The notes beneath the pieces were generated by a model that saw only the letters and a list, made by a program, of their open reading frames with translations, was not told the origin of the DNA and did no database searches. From Bactericera cockerelli (taxonomy: Eukaryota; Arthropoda; Insecta; Hemiptera; Triozidae), in assembly GCA_024516035.1 (NCBI GenBank), contig CM044957.1:310001-374000 (forward strand): a stretch of 64,000 nucleotides of DNA, written 5' to 3'. Position numbers and translations under genes: made by a program. Below are positions 10,298 to 21,736 of the stretch, in pieces (the stretch's first letter is position 1; each line of letters begins with the position of its first letter).

Positions 10298-10919
10298 GTT
10301 TGTCTAAGAAAATAGTTTTGCCTAGGACGAACTTTTTTGTCCTAAGAATAGTTGGACCGGTAATATCCCGAATAAGGCTCAAGATTTATTATTTTATTAT
10401 TAATCCGGTCATTATTATTATTATTAAGATTACGAGAGACAAGGGTGAACGGAAGGTTGGTACGAAACTCCGTATTTATTTACCGTGTTATATATTTATA
10501 AAATATGTAAAAAATATTACATAAATAGAAAATATTCTGCCTACATGACTTTATTGCCATATAACATGAACATCGGTATTTTCCAAACGGAAAAAAAACA
10601 AGAAATTATTTTCTTTAATATGCCAAGGAACATAAAAATATTTCTAAAAATAATTCCGAATTTTTGTCTGAAGAAATAAAATACTTAAAGTGGGTTTTTG
10701 AATGAGATAATACCGTGCAGTATACAGTTCTCTCTGCTTGCATGGAAATGAACCATAAAACTCGATGTTTTCGTATGAAATGCATAGCATAGGTACTATA
10801 AAATATTATTTTCAGAGAAATATTAGAACTATACTGTATTAAATATCACCCCTTCAGTATTTTTACGTTGGTTTCGGTAGGTTTTTGGTAAAGACATAGT
10901 GGTAAAGACCCAGAGGTCG
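10298..10919. other. Intergenic, nothing recognised
   Basis: AT-rich sequence with short overlapping open frames of low complexity. No element terminus, RNA-like fold or domain is recognised. A degraded tRNA-like SINE head (AGTGGTAAAGACCCAGAGGT) lies at 10898-10927 and is interrupted by the MITE that follows. Confidence 0.5.
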
Positions 10920-10927
10920 CTCGAAAC

Positions 10928-11374
10928 CACTGAGATATTATAACATAGAGGGAACCTTACCTATCTCGAATTGAACAAATTTATGTGTCCAACTTTGAAC
11001 AGCTGATGGTCCCTCTTTCAACAAATCCCGGCCTCTGATTGGTTCAATTTTTTTGATTTATTTGTTTACCTCATGCAGTGGCGGATATCTTAACATCCTT
11101 AATTTTCACGTCAGATACTAACTCTAATATTACTAGATAATAAGTAGAAAATAAGGAAAGTAAAAGAGGAATCAATGACAAAAATTACTAATAGGTAAGT
11201 ATGAAAAAAATAAAAATATAATTTTAGAAGAATTAGATAGTTTAGGAACCCACTCCTTCGCGAGAGAAAAATTACTACTTACAACTCCGGCACTGATTTT
11301 GAAATCAGCTGATGGTCCTTACTGGACTCAAATCTTGATACATCGGGTTCCCTCTATGTTATATAATCTCAGTG
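10928..11374. mobile_element. hAT-like MITE with 8-bp target duplication
   Basis: Inverted ends: CACTGAGATATTATAACATA then GAGGGAACC on the left, and GGTTCCCTCTATGTTATATA then ATCTCAGTG on the right. They pair over about 29 bp with small differences. An identical 8-bp direct repeat CTCGAAAC flanks the element (10920-10927 and 11375-11382). It split a tRNA-like SINE head, whose sequence reads on as CCAGCCGG after 11382. Eight-base duplications are typical of hAT elements. No transposase is present in 447 bp. Confidence 0.75.
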
Positions 11375-11631
11375 CTCGAAACCCAGCCGGAATAAAGAGA
11401 CACGAAAAAAATATAAAAACAAGTTTTTCTTCATCATATGATGGCGTCATCAAGAACGATGGTAGCCAGTCAGTGGAGTAATGACTCAACACGTCTACCA
11501 CTGTCTACTGTCTATACAAGGAGGCTAATAATTGTCAAGGGCCCCCAGAACCAAGCCAATGCTGGTCTACTCCCTGTTTATAGTCCCCCAGCCAGACTGC
11601 TGGTCTACTCCTTGTTCAAAGTCCCCAGCCA

Positions 11632-11862
11632 GACATAAAAAAATAATATGGGTTTACTCTGTTATTTTTTGTTGTTGATATTTTGAATTTTTTGGAACCC
11701 GGCCCATCAAATCCAATGATTTTGAGATGCTGATTCCGAATTTTACATTGATATTCAACTAACGCATTTTTGTGGACCCTGAACACCCAAGTACAGAGCA
11801 GAAAAATTCCTGCCCTGCTGGGGATCGAACCCAGGGCACCGCTCACTCTGCCACGGGGACTA
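11632..11862 (-). mobile_element. tRNA-derived SINE (family H)
   Basis: The minus-strand head is GTCCCCGTGGCAGAGTGAGC, then GGTGCCCTGGGTTCGATCCC, an A- and B-box arrangement. A ~170-bp body follows, with CAGCATCTCAAAATCATTGG and GCCGGGTTCC. A body fragment occurs at 310-478. Confidence 0.65.
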
Positions 11863-11869
11863 TTTCAGT

Positions 11870-12490
11870 GAAATAAGTAAATAATTACGTATGAATTCGC
11901 AATAGTATTAGGTACCTATATAATTATATTTTAATACGTACATAATATGAGTCCTTTGATTTTTCCAAAGGCTCTAAGCTCTAAGCTATTAGAATATACT
12001 TTCTTGAGAGTTGTATGTATACTACATAATATTGCGTCTTAAATAAACGAACTTACCTACTCACATAAACTACCACCTTAAACAGAACAAATTTAATAGT
12101 TCCCTTATCTTCTCATGAGATCATTCACTCGGATTTCATTCTCAAACCATTACCAATCGTTAAGATTTCACTTTCAAACCAACAATCTGTGTTCTGCTTG
12201 AATTTCCTAATCCACAGTAATTTGGGGCACCTCCTTGCAATTGCCACATGGACAGAGGGTCTCAGGGGACCTAGTGAAGCACCATCGCAAGGTCAGGCAA
12301 CATCTGCTTAGCCAAATGACCTAGATTTTTGATTTCTATAAATTTTATCATATGAGAATACTGGTGATAATAATTATTTAATTTGCGTTGTGGTAGATAA
12401 AATGTTTGACCTTTCAGAATGATTCTATACAACAAAAAATTCAAAAAACTAGTAGGTAGGTAATTAGATTTTTTAGATTCTGTGGTTGTG
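11870..12490. other. Intergenic, nothing recognised
   Basis: No gene, RNA or element end recognised. GTAGGTAGGTAA-type microsatellite words are present. Confidence 0.5.
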
Positions 12491-12492
12491 TA

Positions 12493-14195
12493 GGGGAGAC
12501 CGCTGATGTTAGGGACGATTTTTTCTTAGGATTTTTATAATTTTTTCCTTCAAAGATTTCTTGTTGAAAGTAAATACCATAGATCTAAAATTTAGTTTTT
12601 CACGTTTAGGCAACACATAATATAATTTAACTATAAGTGAAAAAGAGATTTTTCCATTTTCCCTCATTAACTTTTTTGTCCCTAACATCGTAGGAGCTGT
12701 GTTGTTAGGGACACCGTCCACGATGTTAGGGACCTGTTATTCTAGATAGGAAATATAAATGATAAGGCAAAAATTATTTTTTCCAAAAAAAGTTGTAATT
12801 TAAAACAAAATAATAAGAGATCAATTGGTAAAATGATATCTCTGATTTTTCTTAAAAAATAACAAAAATTTAACAAGATATGATCTGTTTAACAACAGAT
12901 ATCACACACATAATATATGCAAATATGCATCCACAGAAACTGAGACCCTCTATGTCTTCATCTTATACCGGCGATTAGGCATTTTGATGATGTCTATCTG
13001 AAACGATGAAAAGACACACAATATTAAAGTTTTTGGATAAAAATCATCGTGTGATTAAAAACTTGACAAGAACATCTGCTCAATTTCGATTGGAAATGTT
13101 AGGGACACTTTCCTTGCTGTCCCTAACATAGTGTCCCTAACATAGATTCACTACCCATCACGTCATAAAACAATTTTTGTATTGAATAAATATCTTTTAA
13201 AATGAATCACTATACGCTAAAGCACCACAAGAATACAGGGTGTTTCAGAAAAGTGTGCATTAATTTTAACCACGTATTTTATGTACCATTTTAGGGGGGG
13301 TCAACTCTATAACAAAATGGGCGAAAGTGCTTTAAAACAAAATGGGCGAAAGTGTTTTAAAATGAACTGGGTAACATTTCAATGTAGTTTATCGGAAACA
13401 AAATTGATAAGAAAACAAATAAAAACCACGAGCACTGCATACATTTCGCAATTTTATTTTATTAAAGCATACCTACCAAATGAAAAATCATCAATTTCAA
13501 ATTTGAGGCACTTGTCTTGTTTTTAGAGAAAAGTTATTCCGACCTTATCCGTGTAAAATAACATGGTTATTCATTTGGCGAAAACAAAATTCAAATTCGA
13601 TTAACCACCAAAAAAGTATGGCCTATTTTCTTTCAGTTAACCCCCCTGTGGCCGTCCCTGAAAGTGCAATGACCTCAATTCTCACATCAAAATAACGGCG
13701 TCATCTTGTATTGGGAGTCAATTTTTTTCCGCGTTTCAATAACTCTAACATGTAAGGCGTAATTCAAAATCTAAGATTTTTTTAAAAAAACCTTTAGAGA
13801 TGTGTATCTCCCTTATGAAGCACTTTCGCCCATTTTGTTATAGAGTTGACCCCCCCTAAAATGGTACATAAAATACGTGGTTAAAATTAATGCACACTTT
13901 TCTGAAACACCCTGTATATTAAACTCATTTTATAAGTTTTTAAACACATGCGAATAAAAGTAGAAAATACAAAAATAAAAAACTTGGATGCAAAAAAAAA
14001 ACTTTGCACCATCGAAAACATAAAAAATGTCTTACCTGAAAAAGCCGAACCCCTATCCTTCGAATCTCAACCGGAAATAAAGCGGTGTTGAATTGTGATG
14101 GTGTAATTCGACGCACAGGCCTACTGTGCTCATCAAACCAGAGGAAACAAGCATGTCCCTAACATGTCAGTGTCCCGAACATCAGCGGTCTCCCC
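12493..14195. mobile_element. TIR DNA transposon with TGTTAGGGAC repeats
   Basis: The left end GGGGAGACCGCTGATGTTAG and the inverted right end (AACATCAGCGGTCTCCCC) lie between TA dinucleotides (12491-12492, 14196-14197), as expected for a TA-targeting element. The decamer TGTTAGGGAC, or its complement, occurs about nine times inside, in both orientations, clustered near both ends (for example about 12507, 12669, 12703, 12722, 13096, 13120, 13133, 14156). These may be transposase-binding repeats. There is no transposase frame, so the element is non-autonomous. It is split by a younger element at 13236-13914. Confidence 0.75.
13236..13914. mobile_element. Nested fold-back element, CAGGGTG ends
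   Basis: Left end CAGGGTGTTTCAGAAAAGTG, right end the inverse (CACTTTTCTGAAACACCCTG), flanked by TA. The inverted repeats extend roughly 100 bp, through the region containing GGGGGGTCAACTCTATAAC and the repeated AAAATGGGCGAAAGTG. It sits inside the 12493-14195 transposon. Confidence 0.85.
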
Positions 14196-14906
14196 TACCT
14201 ATGAGCCTAGGCGAAACTGGAGTCGGTGAGTGAAAATTTGAATAATCCTAGTTTTATATACAGGGTGGACCAAAAAAACGTTTACACCCGTTAATGGTAG
14301 ATTACTGACGACATTTCCAGCCCGGATCTGCAATCCTTTTTTTCGGATTCGCCTTTGTAACTGCACAAAGTGATTTTTTGCAACTTTCCAAAAAAGTCCG
14401 ACTTTGGCTTATTCTTCAGGTCAGTACTTTTTTCCTGTTTAAGATGAGTTGATTCTGAACAATTCTCCAGAAAGCTAACAAAATTTCGATGTTTCTAGTC
14501 ACACTACTTTGTTTTTTACGGTTTGGTTTGTCATATTTTTTTACACCTGAACGGAAAAAAACACTCGAAAAAACTTTTTTACTAAATAAAACACTCGACA
14601 TTTGTCCGAACAAATTTTGGCACAGACACGGGCAAGTTTGATAAAAGTTGGCGGCCACCCCGAGGATGCTAAAAAATAATTTTACGATTTTTTATCACGT
14701 GATCTTCTGGGAAAAATTATTAGATGTTTGCCAAAAACTCTTCAAAAATCCTGAGAGTTTTCTAGTTGTAGATTGTGTAAGGGCGTCTTGTATTGTTTAC
14801 AATAATTGTTTACATTGCTTTTTTTGAATACCGCGGTCTCACATACCTTCATCAGCCAGTTTAGGAAAATTCAAATGATAAATTTCGTGATTCTCAGATT
14901 GTCAGT

Positions 14907-14972
14907 GGTGTTAGGTAGATGTGTCAGTGCTAAGAGTGTTAGTCGCACAACCGAGGTTCAATTCTCGGCGGT
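14907..14972 (+). repeat. tRNA-like SINE head, isolated
   Basis: TTAGGTAGATGTGTCAGTGC, then GAGGTTCAATTCTCGG, forms an A/B-box-like pair inside the large TIR element. Acceptor pairing is weak and no body is recognised. Confidence 0.4.
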
Positions 14973-15639
14973 CAATAATTTTTTAATTATCAAAAAAATC
15001 TGTTGGAATATTTTATTCATACCTGTATCTGACCTGTTGTATGGTTTTTTTACTAACAACTTATGGTTTTTTTGGGGGTAATACCATCCGAAAATTGAGT
15101 TATATCAGATACTATTGGTATCACAATACACATAATTATTTTTCATGTAAGACCCTGAGAGACTGCCTTGATAATGTATGGATGGTTCTTCTTATGCTTC
15201 CCTACGAGAAAAAAAAAAAAAAAAAAAACTAGCGAATTTTCCTAACGATAATAGACTTTATGAAATGAAGCCAGGTAAATATGTAGGTAGGTTCTTCTAT
15301 CATAAACAATCCTAATTAAATAACAAATACCTACCGATTTCCAACTCTTAATAGAAATCTTGAAAAAAAAACATGATAATATTTTGTAAAATTAATAAAC
15401 TTTTGCAGTCTTTATTATGTTTTATACTATTTTGATATAAACAAAAAGGTATTTTAAAAAAAACATTTTGTGTTAGTATGTTCAATGAAAAACGATTAGA
15501 AGCGCACGATTAGCTCAGTGTGGAAGATCCCACCCCGGTCCGAACGCCAGAGCCAGCAAAAAAATCATGACTACAAAATAAAAAAGACTGTTGCCATTTT
15601 TTATTTAGCCATAGTACCCTCTACCTTCTTGCCTCTCTC

Positions 15640-15890
15640 TCTCTCCCTTCTCAATTCCCTCAGAGGAACTGTTGGAAGTGTCATCCACCTTCCTGGATGC
15701 AAAGGTTGAACCTCTTCATCATGTTCCGTCGAATGTTGCGGAAGATTCCAGGTTTTTCTGTCAGGTCGTGGAATGCCAACAGGATTCTTGCTACCAGATT
15801 CTGCTACTCTTGTGTCTCCACTGGCATTTCGTAAACTATGTTTTTCACGTGATCCCAAATGTTCCTGATGGCAGCTTCATATGCTAAATG
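15640..15890 (-). pseudogene. Transposase C-terminal remnant
   Basis: Minus-strand translation gives AYEAAIRNIWDHVKNIVYEM, a stop codon shortly after, then LLAFHDLTEKPGIFRNIRRN, and a cysteine/glycine-rich end (RFNLCIQEGGWHFQQFL). The last part has the conserved C-terminal look of insect IS630/Tc1/mariner-like transposases (arginine-rich helix, Cys-Ile, Gly-Gly/His, His-Phe-Glu-like ending). It is broken by stops and lacks the catalytic DDE/D core. Position inside the TIR element suggests it is what is left of that element's transposase. Confidence 0.5.
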
Positions 15891-16627
15891 CATATCTGCC
15901 ATTTTAGCATCCGAATAATAATAATTATGTAACTTGTACTAAAAAAAACTCAAGAAGTTTAAAGATAATATTTCATAGAATGCAGAAAAATATGCTTGAA
16001 AACTATCATCGAGAAACAAACAATCATTCATTTGACTGGCCTTTAATTAATTCCAAGGAAAATAATTATCAGACATAAATAGCTAATTACTCTCTGAGTA
16101 CAAGACGACCCTACACGGTCAACACTTTTAAGATTTTGAACATCATTTTTTGAGACTTACCTGGTTCGTTTTCCCAGAAAATCACGTGATAAAAAATCGT
16201 AAAATTATTTTTTAGCATCCTTGGGTTGGCCGCCAACTTTTATCAAACTTGCCCGTGTCTGTGCCGAAATTTGTTCGGGCAAATCTTGAGTGTTTCAAAG
16301 TGTAAAAATCTTACATGAGAATTTTTTTTCTATTCAGGTGTCAAAAAAGATGCCAAACCAAACCGTAAAAAACAAAGTAGTGTAGCTAGAAACATCGAAA
16401 TTTTGTTGGCTTTCTGTAGAATTGTTCAGAATCAACTCATTTTAAACAGGAAAAAAGTACTGACTTGAAGAATAAGCCAAAGTCGGACTTTTTCAGAAAG
16501 TTGCAAAAAATCACTTTGTGCAGTTACAAAGGCGAATCCGAAAAAACGGATTGCAGATCCGGGCTGGAAATGTCGTCAGTAATCTACCATTAACGGGTGT
16601 AAACGTTTTTTTGGTCCACCCTGTATA

Positions 16628-17513
16628 CAGGGTCTTCATAAAGTCTCACCCAGGTCTAGGTTTCTCGAAAACGACTCAGAATATCACAAAACGCAAAAAA
16701 CCGTATTCCTTTATATTTAAGGGGATTGATTTTCAGCCAATTTTTTTTTGCCTACACGGCCCCAGTCAGGCTGGGCATGGACCAACTTTAAAATCTTAAA
16801 TAGAATGGTATGTCTTGTGGCATATTGTTTTAAAGGTCTTATTGAGAGAAGTTCATTACAATAAATTTCACTGTGCTACAACTTACCGTTCTTGAGATAC
16901 AGGGTCGGACGTCCTGCGTAATATCCATATATTTTGACCTATAACTCGTTAACCGTAAATTATGGAGAAAATTTTTCTTCATAATAATAACTCCTTATGG
17001 CAAGAACTTTCGAACAAGTTAAAACTTGATTTGTTTTTTCGTTAATTTTTTTTCGACTGTTCGTCCGGCTGGCTGACGAAACCGACCAGAAACTAACATC
17101 AACAGAGTATGACGAGTTATAACTTGTTCGAAAGGTCTTGTCATAAAGAGTTATTATTAACAAGAAAAATTTTCTCCATAATTTACGGTTAACGAGTTAT
17201 AGGTCAAAATATATGGATATTACGCAGGACGTCCGACCCTGTATCTCAAGAACGGTAGGTCGAAGCACACTGAATTTTATTGTAATGAACGTCTTTTAAT
17301 AAGACCTTTAAAACAATATGCCACAAGACATACCATTCTATTTAAGATTTTAAAGTTGGTCCATGCCCAGCCTGACTGGGGCCGTGTAGGCAAAAAAAAT
17401 TTGGCTGAAAATCAATCCCCCTAAATATAAAGGAATACGGGTTTTTGCGTTTTTTGATATTCTGAGTCGTTTTCGAGAAACCTAGGCCTGGGTGAGACTT
17501 TATGAAGACCCTG
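16628..17513. mobile_element. Near-perfect palindromic (fold-back) element
   Basis: Begins CAGGGTCTTCATAAAGTCTC and ends with the inverse (GAGACTTTATGAAGACCCTG). Each arm is about 430-440 bp, so almost the whole 886 bp pairs with itself around a centre near 17070. Landmarks on both arms are ATTTTAAAGTTGG/CCAACTTTAAAAT, CAGGGTCGGACGTCCTGCGT and TATAACTCGTTAACCGTAAA. It abuts the 14261-16623 and 17520-18402 elements with only TATA between. No coding sequence. Confidence 0.9.
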
Positions 17514-17519
17514 TATATA

Positions 17520-18402
17520 CAGGGTGAGCATAAAGTCTCACCCCACCCCCCGTATCTCGAGAATGGCTAAAAATACAAGAAAACGCAAAAACCCGTATTC
17601 TTTAATTTTTGGGGGGATTAATTTTCAGCTAAAAAAATTTGCCTACACGGCCCCAGTCAGGCTGGGCATGGACCAACTTTAAAATCTTAAATAGAGTAGT
17701 ATGTCTTGTGGTATATAGTTTTAAAGGTCTTATAGAGAAAAGCTCATTGCAACAAATTTCAGTGAGCTACAACTTACCGTTCTCGAGATACAGGGTCGGA
17801 CGTCCTGCGTAATATCCATATATTTTGACCTATAACTCGTTGACCGTACATTCCAAAAAAATGAAATTTGTTGATAATAACTCCTTATGGCAAGAACTTT
17901 CGAACAAGTTAAAACTTGATTTGTTTTTTCGTTAAAAATTTTTGGACTGTTCGTCCGGCTGGCTGACGAAACCGACCAGAAACTAATATCAACAGAGTAT
18001 GTCGAGTTATACCTTTTTCGACAGAGCTTGTCATAAGGAGTTATTATCAACAAATTTCATTTTTCTATAATTTACGGTCAACGAGTTATAGGTCAAAATA
18101 TATGGGTATTACGCAGGACGTTCGACCCTGTATCTCAAGAACGGTCAGTCGTAGCTCACTGAAATTTGTTGTAATGAACTTCTCTCTATGAGACTTTTAA
18201 AACAATATGCAACAAGACATACCATTCTATTTAAGATTTTAAAGGTGGTCCATGCCCAGCCTGACTGGGGCCGTGTACGCAAAAAATTTTTGGCTGAAAA
18301 TTAATCCCCCTAAAAATTAAGGAATACGGGTTTTTGCGTTTCCTTGTATTTTTAGCCATTCTCGAGATACGGGGGGTGGGGTGAGACTTTATGCTCACCC
18401 TG
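17520..18402. mobile_element. Second palindromic (fold-back) element
   Basis: Begins CAGGGTGAGCATAAAGTCTC and ends GAGACTTTATGCTCACCCTG. It has 883 bp and ~430-bp arms. The interior is homologous to 16628-17513 (same GTATGTCTTGTGG, GGACGTCCTGCGTAATATCC and CGTCCGGCTGGCTGACGAAA words), but the outer ~50 bp differ, so the two are sister elements rather than a simple duplication. Confidence 0.9.
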
Positions 18403-18412
18403 TATAAAGTAT

Positions 18413-19422
18413 AACATTACGCATTAGAATTTCTAATATGAACATTATAACAAATAGTTAATTTTTTACGAAGAAGTGTATTAACTAAACTAGGTAATGG
18501 AATAAATTTGTCGGTTTGAAAAAGAGAGAAAACAAACTTAGAATAGTGAAATTTTGAATAATCCTAGTTTTATATATAAAAAACACTGCCAATCATGGAC
18601 ACAATACTTCCTCGTGATTGTTTTACATTGTAAACAAGTGCCAATTTTGAGATTTTATACGAAATTACTTGTACTTAACCGATTTTCTTCAAATTTATTT
18701 TATATGGTAGAATATTGTTTTTTCTACATTCTAGATTCTACAAAAAATTCTGTATCGGCAAGTCGTGGTTCTTATTTGTCGACTTTATTGTCCAAAATTT
18801 CGGATTTTCTTAAATATCAGAGTCAAATTATAATTAATTAAAAAGTAAATATAAAAAGCCTGTAAAAAACAATAATATGCATATACATAAAAAATTTCAT
18901 CAAAATCGGGTGTACCATTCACGAGATATAAGCATTGAGGTAAAAAGTTAGTGGTCAGGCGCATTTTCTCTTTCACCCAGAACCACTAGTACGAATTCGA
19001 TGAATTTAAAATGGGACCATCTACAGAATGTCTCCTAGATGTGTGCAAAATTTCATCAAAATCGGTCGAGTAGTTTTCGAGATTTGCGTGTTACAAGGAA
19101 TCGTTTTAACAGACCGACAGACCGATAGACGGACACAAAACCAAATTTGCTCAGGAGGTTATGAAACGTCCAGAAATATGAAAAAAATTGAAATCGGAGC
19201 AAAAAAAATATTTTTTTTTTACAAAAACGAACACAATACTTCCGATTTCTAATACCTATTAGAAATTTCTCGGAAGTAAAATATAACATTACGTATTAGA
19301 ATTTCTCATATTATGCACCTTATAACAAATAGGTAATTTTTTACGAAGAAGTGTATTACCTAACTAAACTAATGGAATTAAGTTGTCGGTTTGAAAAAGA
19401 GAGAAAACAAACTTAGAATAGA
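18413..19422. repeat. ~135-bp direct repeats around a dispersed repeat
   Basis: About 18413-18551 and 19282-19422 are near-identical direct repeats (ATAACATTACG, AATTTTTTACGAAGAAGTGT, GTCGGTTTGAAAAAGAGAGA). The ~730 bp between them includes a dispersed repeat also found at 41731-42135 (GGACACAATACTTCCT, AAATTTCGGATTTTCTT) and AAAATTTCATCAAAATCGG next to CCGACAGACCG. It could be an LTR-like or duplication-bounded insertion. No protein frame. Confidence 0.55.
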
Positions 19423-19880
19423 TAAAAAGATGGATCATGTAAATAATAGTAGAAATTAGATAACTTAGACCTTGGGTGTAGATTTTCAAGGTTGCTGATA
19501 TTTTAAAATCTCCGTCACCTGAGGTATCTCTGTAGGTATGTGGCTATGTGCTAGCATATCCAGTAAAATCTAGCATCAGATTTTTAAACAACTTGATCCC
19601 ATTATTTCTTGCGATGGTGACGAGGAATTGTTCCTTAACTTTTGCCAAGTTTCCAACTCGTCTAAACATAAATTATGAAATCTTACAGGGTGTTGAATGA
19701 AATGGAGGTATTAATAAGAATTTTTAATTGCAAGAGACAGAACAACCGCAGGCAATAGAAGAATTTGATTAATAATAATAATAATTGTCCATTTATGTCA
19801 AGCCGTAAGGGGAAACTCAATGGATGTGTAGATATTCTTTTTCTTCAACAATTGGTAAAATGTTGCACTCAGATACGATA

Positions 19881-20030
19881 GCCGACCTCCGTGGCTCAGT
19901 GGTTAAGAGCATTGGTTACTATACCGGAGGTTGCGGATTCAAATCCCGGCCGGAGCGGAAATTTCTGACCGAAATTTTCCGTTTCTGGAAGTAATGCGAA
20001 AGCGGTTCCTAAACACACTTACCTTTTTTT
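19881..20030 (+). mobile_element. tRNA-derived SINE (family A)
   Basis: GCCGACCTCCGTGGCTCAGT and GGATTCAAATCCCGGCCGGA form the head. The body keeps GTAATGCGAAAGCGGTTCC and ends in a T-rich stretch. An internal deletion relative to 5706 removes part of the middle. Confidence 0.75.
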
Positions 20031-20204
20031 TAAATATCTATATACTAAGCTACCGAGACGGCTACTCAAATTAGGTGATATAATGTTTGGGTTTTTGATT
20101 TCGTGTATAGGACCCTGCTCCCTTTTTCCATGCTGAATTCTTATAATGACCGATTAGACATAAAATTAAATAAAGATTCCCTTTATTTCAGCTGCATAGG
20201 TACA

Positions 20205-20290
20205 GCAAGTTCATGCATTGGGCAGGATTCGAACCAAAGGATCCCTACGCTACTTGGACCACCAGACTAGCGCCTTAACCACATGCAAGG
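20205..20290 (-). repeat. SINE head fragment (family F)
   Basis: The minus strand reads GTGGTTAAGGCGCTAGTCTG, then TTTGGTTCGAATCCTGCCCA and ATGCATGAACTTGC. The tail is missing. Confidence 0.6.
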
Positions 20291-20699
20291 AATGACGCTG
20301 AACACCCGATGATGTTTAGGCACAGGACAACCACCGGAAAACAGGAATATAATCAGTATGTCAGTATAATCAGTATAAACAGAAAAGTAAGAAGTTGTAT
20401 TAGATGTACATGTACATGAATAAGAATGCATTAATACAAAATATGCTTCAAAAATGGAACAGAATGTTATAGTTTTATTTTGATATATTATTCACAAATT
20501 TTAAGTCACATTAAAATTACTCAAACCTGCCTTCCTAAAAAATTTCATACTTGATACTATAAGCTTAAGAAGTTTTGGTTGGAAAAAGGATCCAGCTGAA
20601 AAATGAGGAAGTTGGAGTCCCAGAACCAACCAATTTTCAAAAACTATGAGAAAGAGTTTGAAGGAGTAGGTTTGGGAAAAGATAAAGAGAAAAAAGAAG

Positions 20700-20770
20700 A
20701 AGAGAGACTCGAACCACCACAACCTCCAGGTTACAAGTCCACCGCTTTATCGATCAAGCTACTGAAGGCG
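20700..20770 (-). repeat. SINE head fragment (family E)
   Basis: Minus strand: AGTAGCTTGATCGATAAAGC, ACTTGTAACCTGGAGG, GGTGGTTCGAGTCTC. Only the tRNA-like head is present. Confidence 0.6.
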
Positions 20771-20814
20771 GTTTCCAATAGAAGAGAAATATGATTAAGG
20801 TTAACCAAAAACGA

Positions 20815-20990
20815 CCTTAGTAGCTAGATCGATAAGGTGGCGAACTTGTAACCTGGAGGTCGGTGGATCGAGTCCCAAATTCGGTATAAATTTAGCAGTG
20901 TCAGACATTTGAGTACTTTGTGACATCACGATACTGATTACCACATAATATAGGCAATAACCCCGCCCATTAGTTAGGACATCTGTCTAT
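20815..20990 (+). mobile_element. tRNA-derived SINE (family E) joined to a LINE tail
   Basis: The head AGTAGCTAGATCGATAAGGT, CTTGTAACCTGGAGGTCGGT is followed by the body TTTAGCAGTG...TTTGAGTACTTTGTGACATC and by GGCAATAACCCCGCCC with TTAGGACAT, the LINE-tail word also at 1127-1190. Confidence 0.6.
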
Positions 20991-21736
20991 ATTTCATCTA
21001 TTTATCTACATATTTATGTAGTTTATATTTTTTTCTTGTTTATAATGTTCTAAATTTTATATTTTAATTTTTATCATTACTTTTTCGTACATAATAATAA
21101 CACATCTACGATAACTTTTTCCAATAGTGGTTCACCCTGTACGTATTATTGTGATACAAAAATGAATTTATTACTTCGCTGTCTGAATTTTTAAGAAGAA
21201 ATTCACGCGACAAGGAAAGCACAGTTTTCTTCATTAAAATTCAGTTTTTCAGAGCGTCGCAGAATCTATTCTAAACATTTTGTATCAGAACTTTAATTAA
21301 AACTTTTTCTCTTGTTTCAAACTTTTGCTTGACGCCATTTTGTTTTTTTACCAAGTTTCAAATTTTAAAATTATCATTTCTGAATGGTAACAACGGTGTT
21401 ATCATTTTTGCGCGCCTATCTCTCTTGTTATGAATTTCCAAGTTTTATTATAAAGGACAACAAAAAGCCCAAGTATTATAATGAAATTTATAATTTTGTT
21501 GTACTATATTGGTACCTAGCTACGTATATTTAATAGAAATGTGTGGTTTAAGTCCCAACTTGAAATTTTAGTAAAGCGAGATTGCGTAACTGAGATAATC
21601 AGTCACATTTGTGATTGAATAATATTATCAAATATTACACAAATAATATTATCACACATAAAAACACACAAATTTCTTCATTAAAATTTAGATAATATTA
21701 TCATCATTATGATAACTTTTTTTTTTCTTCCTACTT
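20991..21736. other. Intergenic, nothing recognised
   Basis: AT-rich. A single GTTCACCCTGTACG near 21130 resembles an end of the CAGGGTG fold-back family without a partner nearby. No gene. Confidence 0.45.

Larger units (their letters stand above)
14261..16623. mobile_element. DNA transposon with ~450-bp inverted repeats
   Basis: Ends are CAGGGTGGACCAAAAAAACG and its inverse, with TA at 14259-14260 and 16624-16625. Left (about 14261-14720) and right (about 16186-16623) arms match over ~440-460 bp with scattered differences, including the paired word AACTTGCCCGTGTCTG. The spacer holds a decayed transposase piece (15640-15890), a tRNA-like SINE head (about 14907-14972) and a poly(A) stretch. 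The superfamily is not determined. Confidence 0.85.

Noticed and set aside
18413..19422. LTR retrotransposon bounded by the 135-bp direct repeats
   Set aside because: No primer-binding site, polypurine tract or coding sequence between them. Kept only as a direct-repeat observation.
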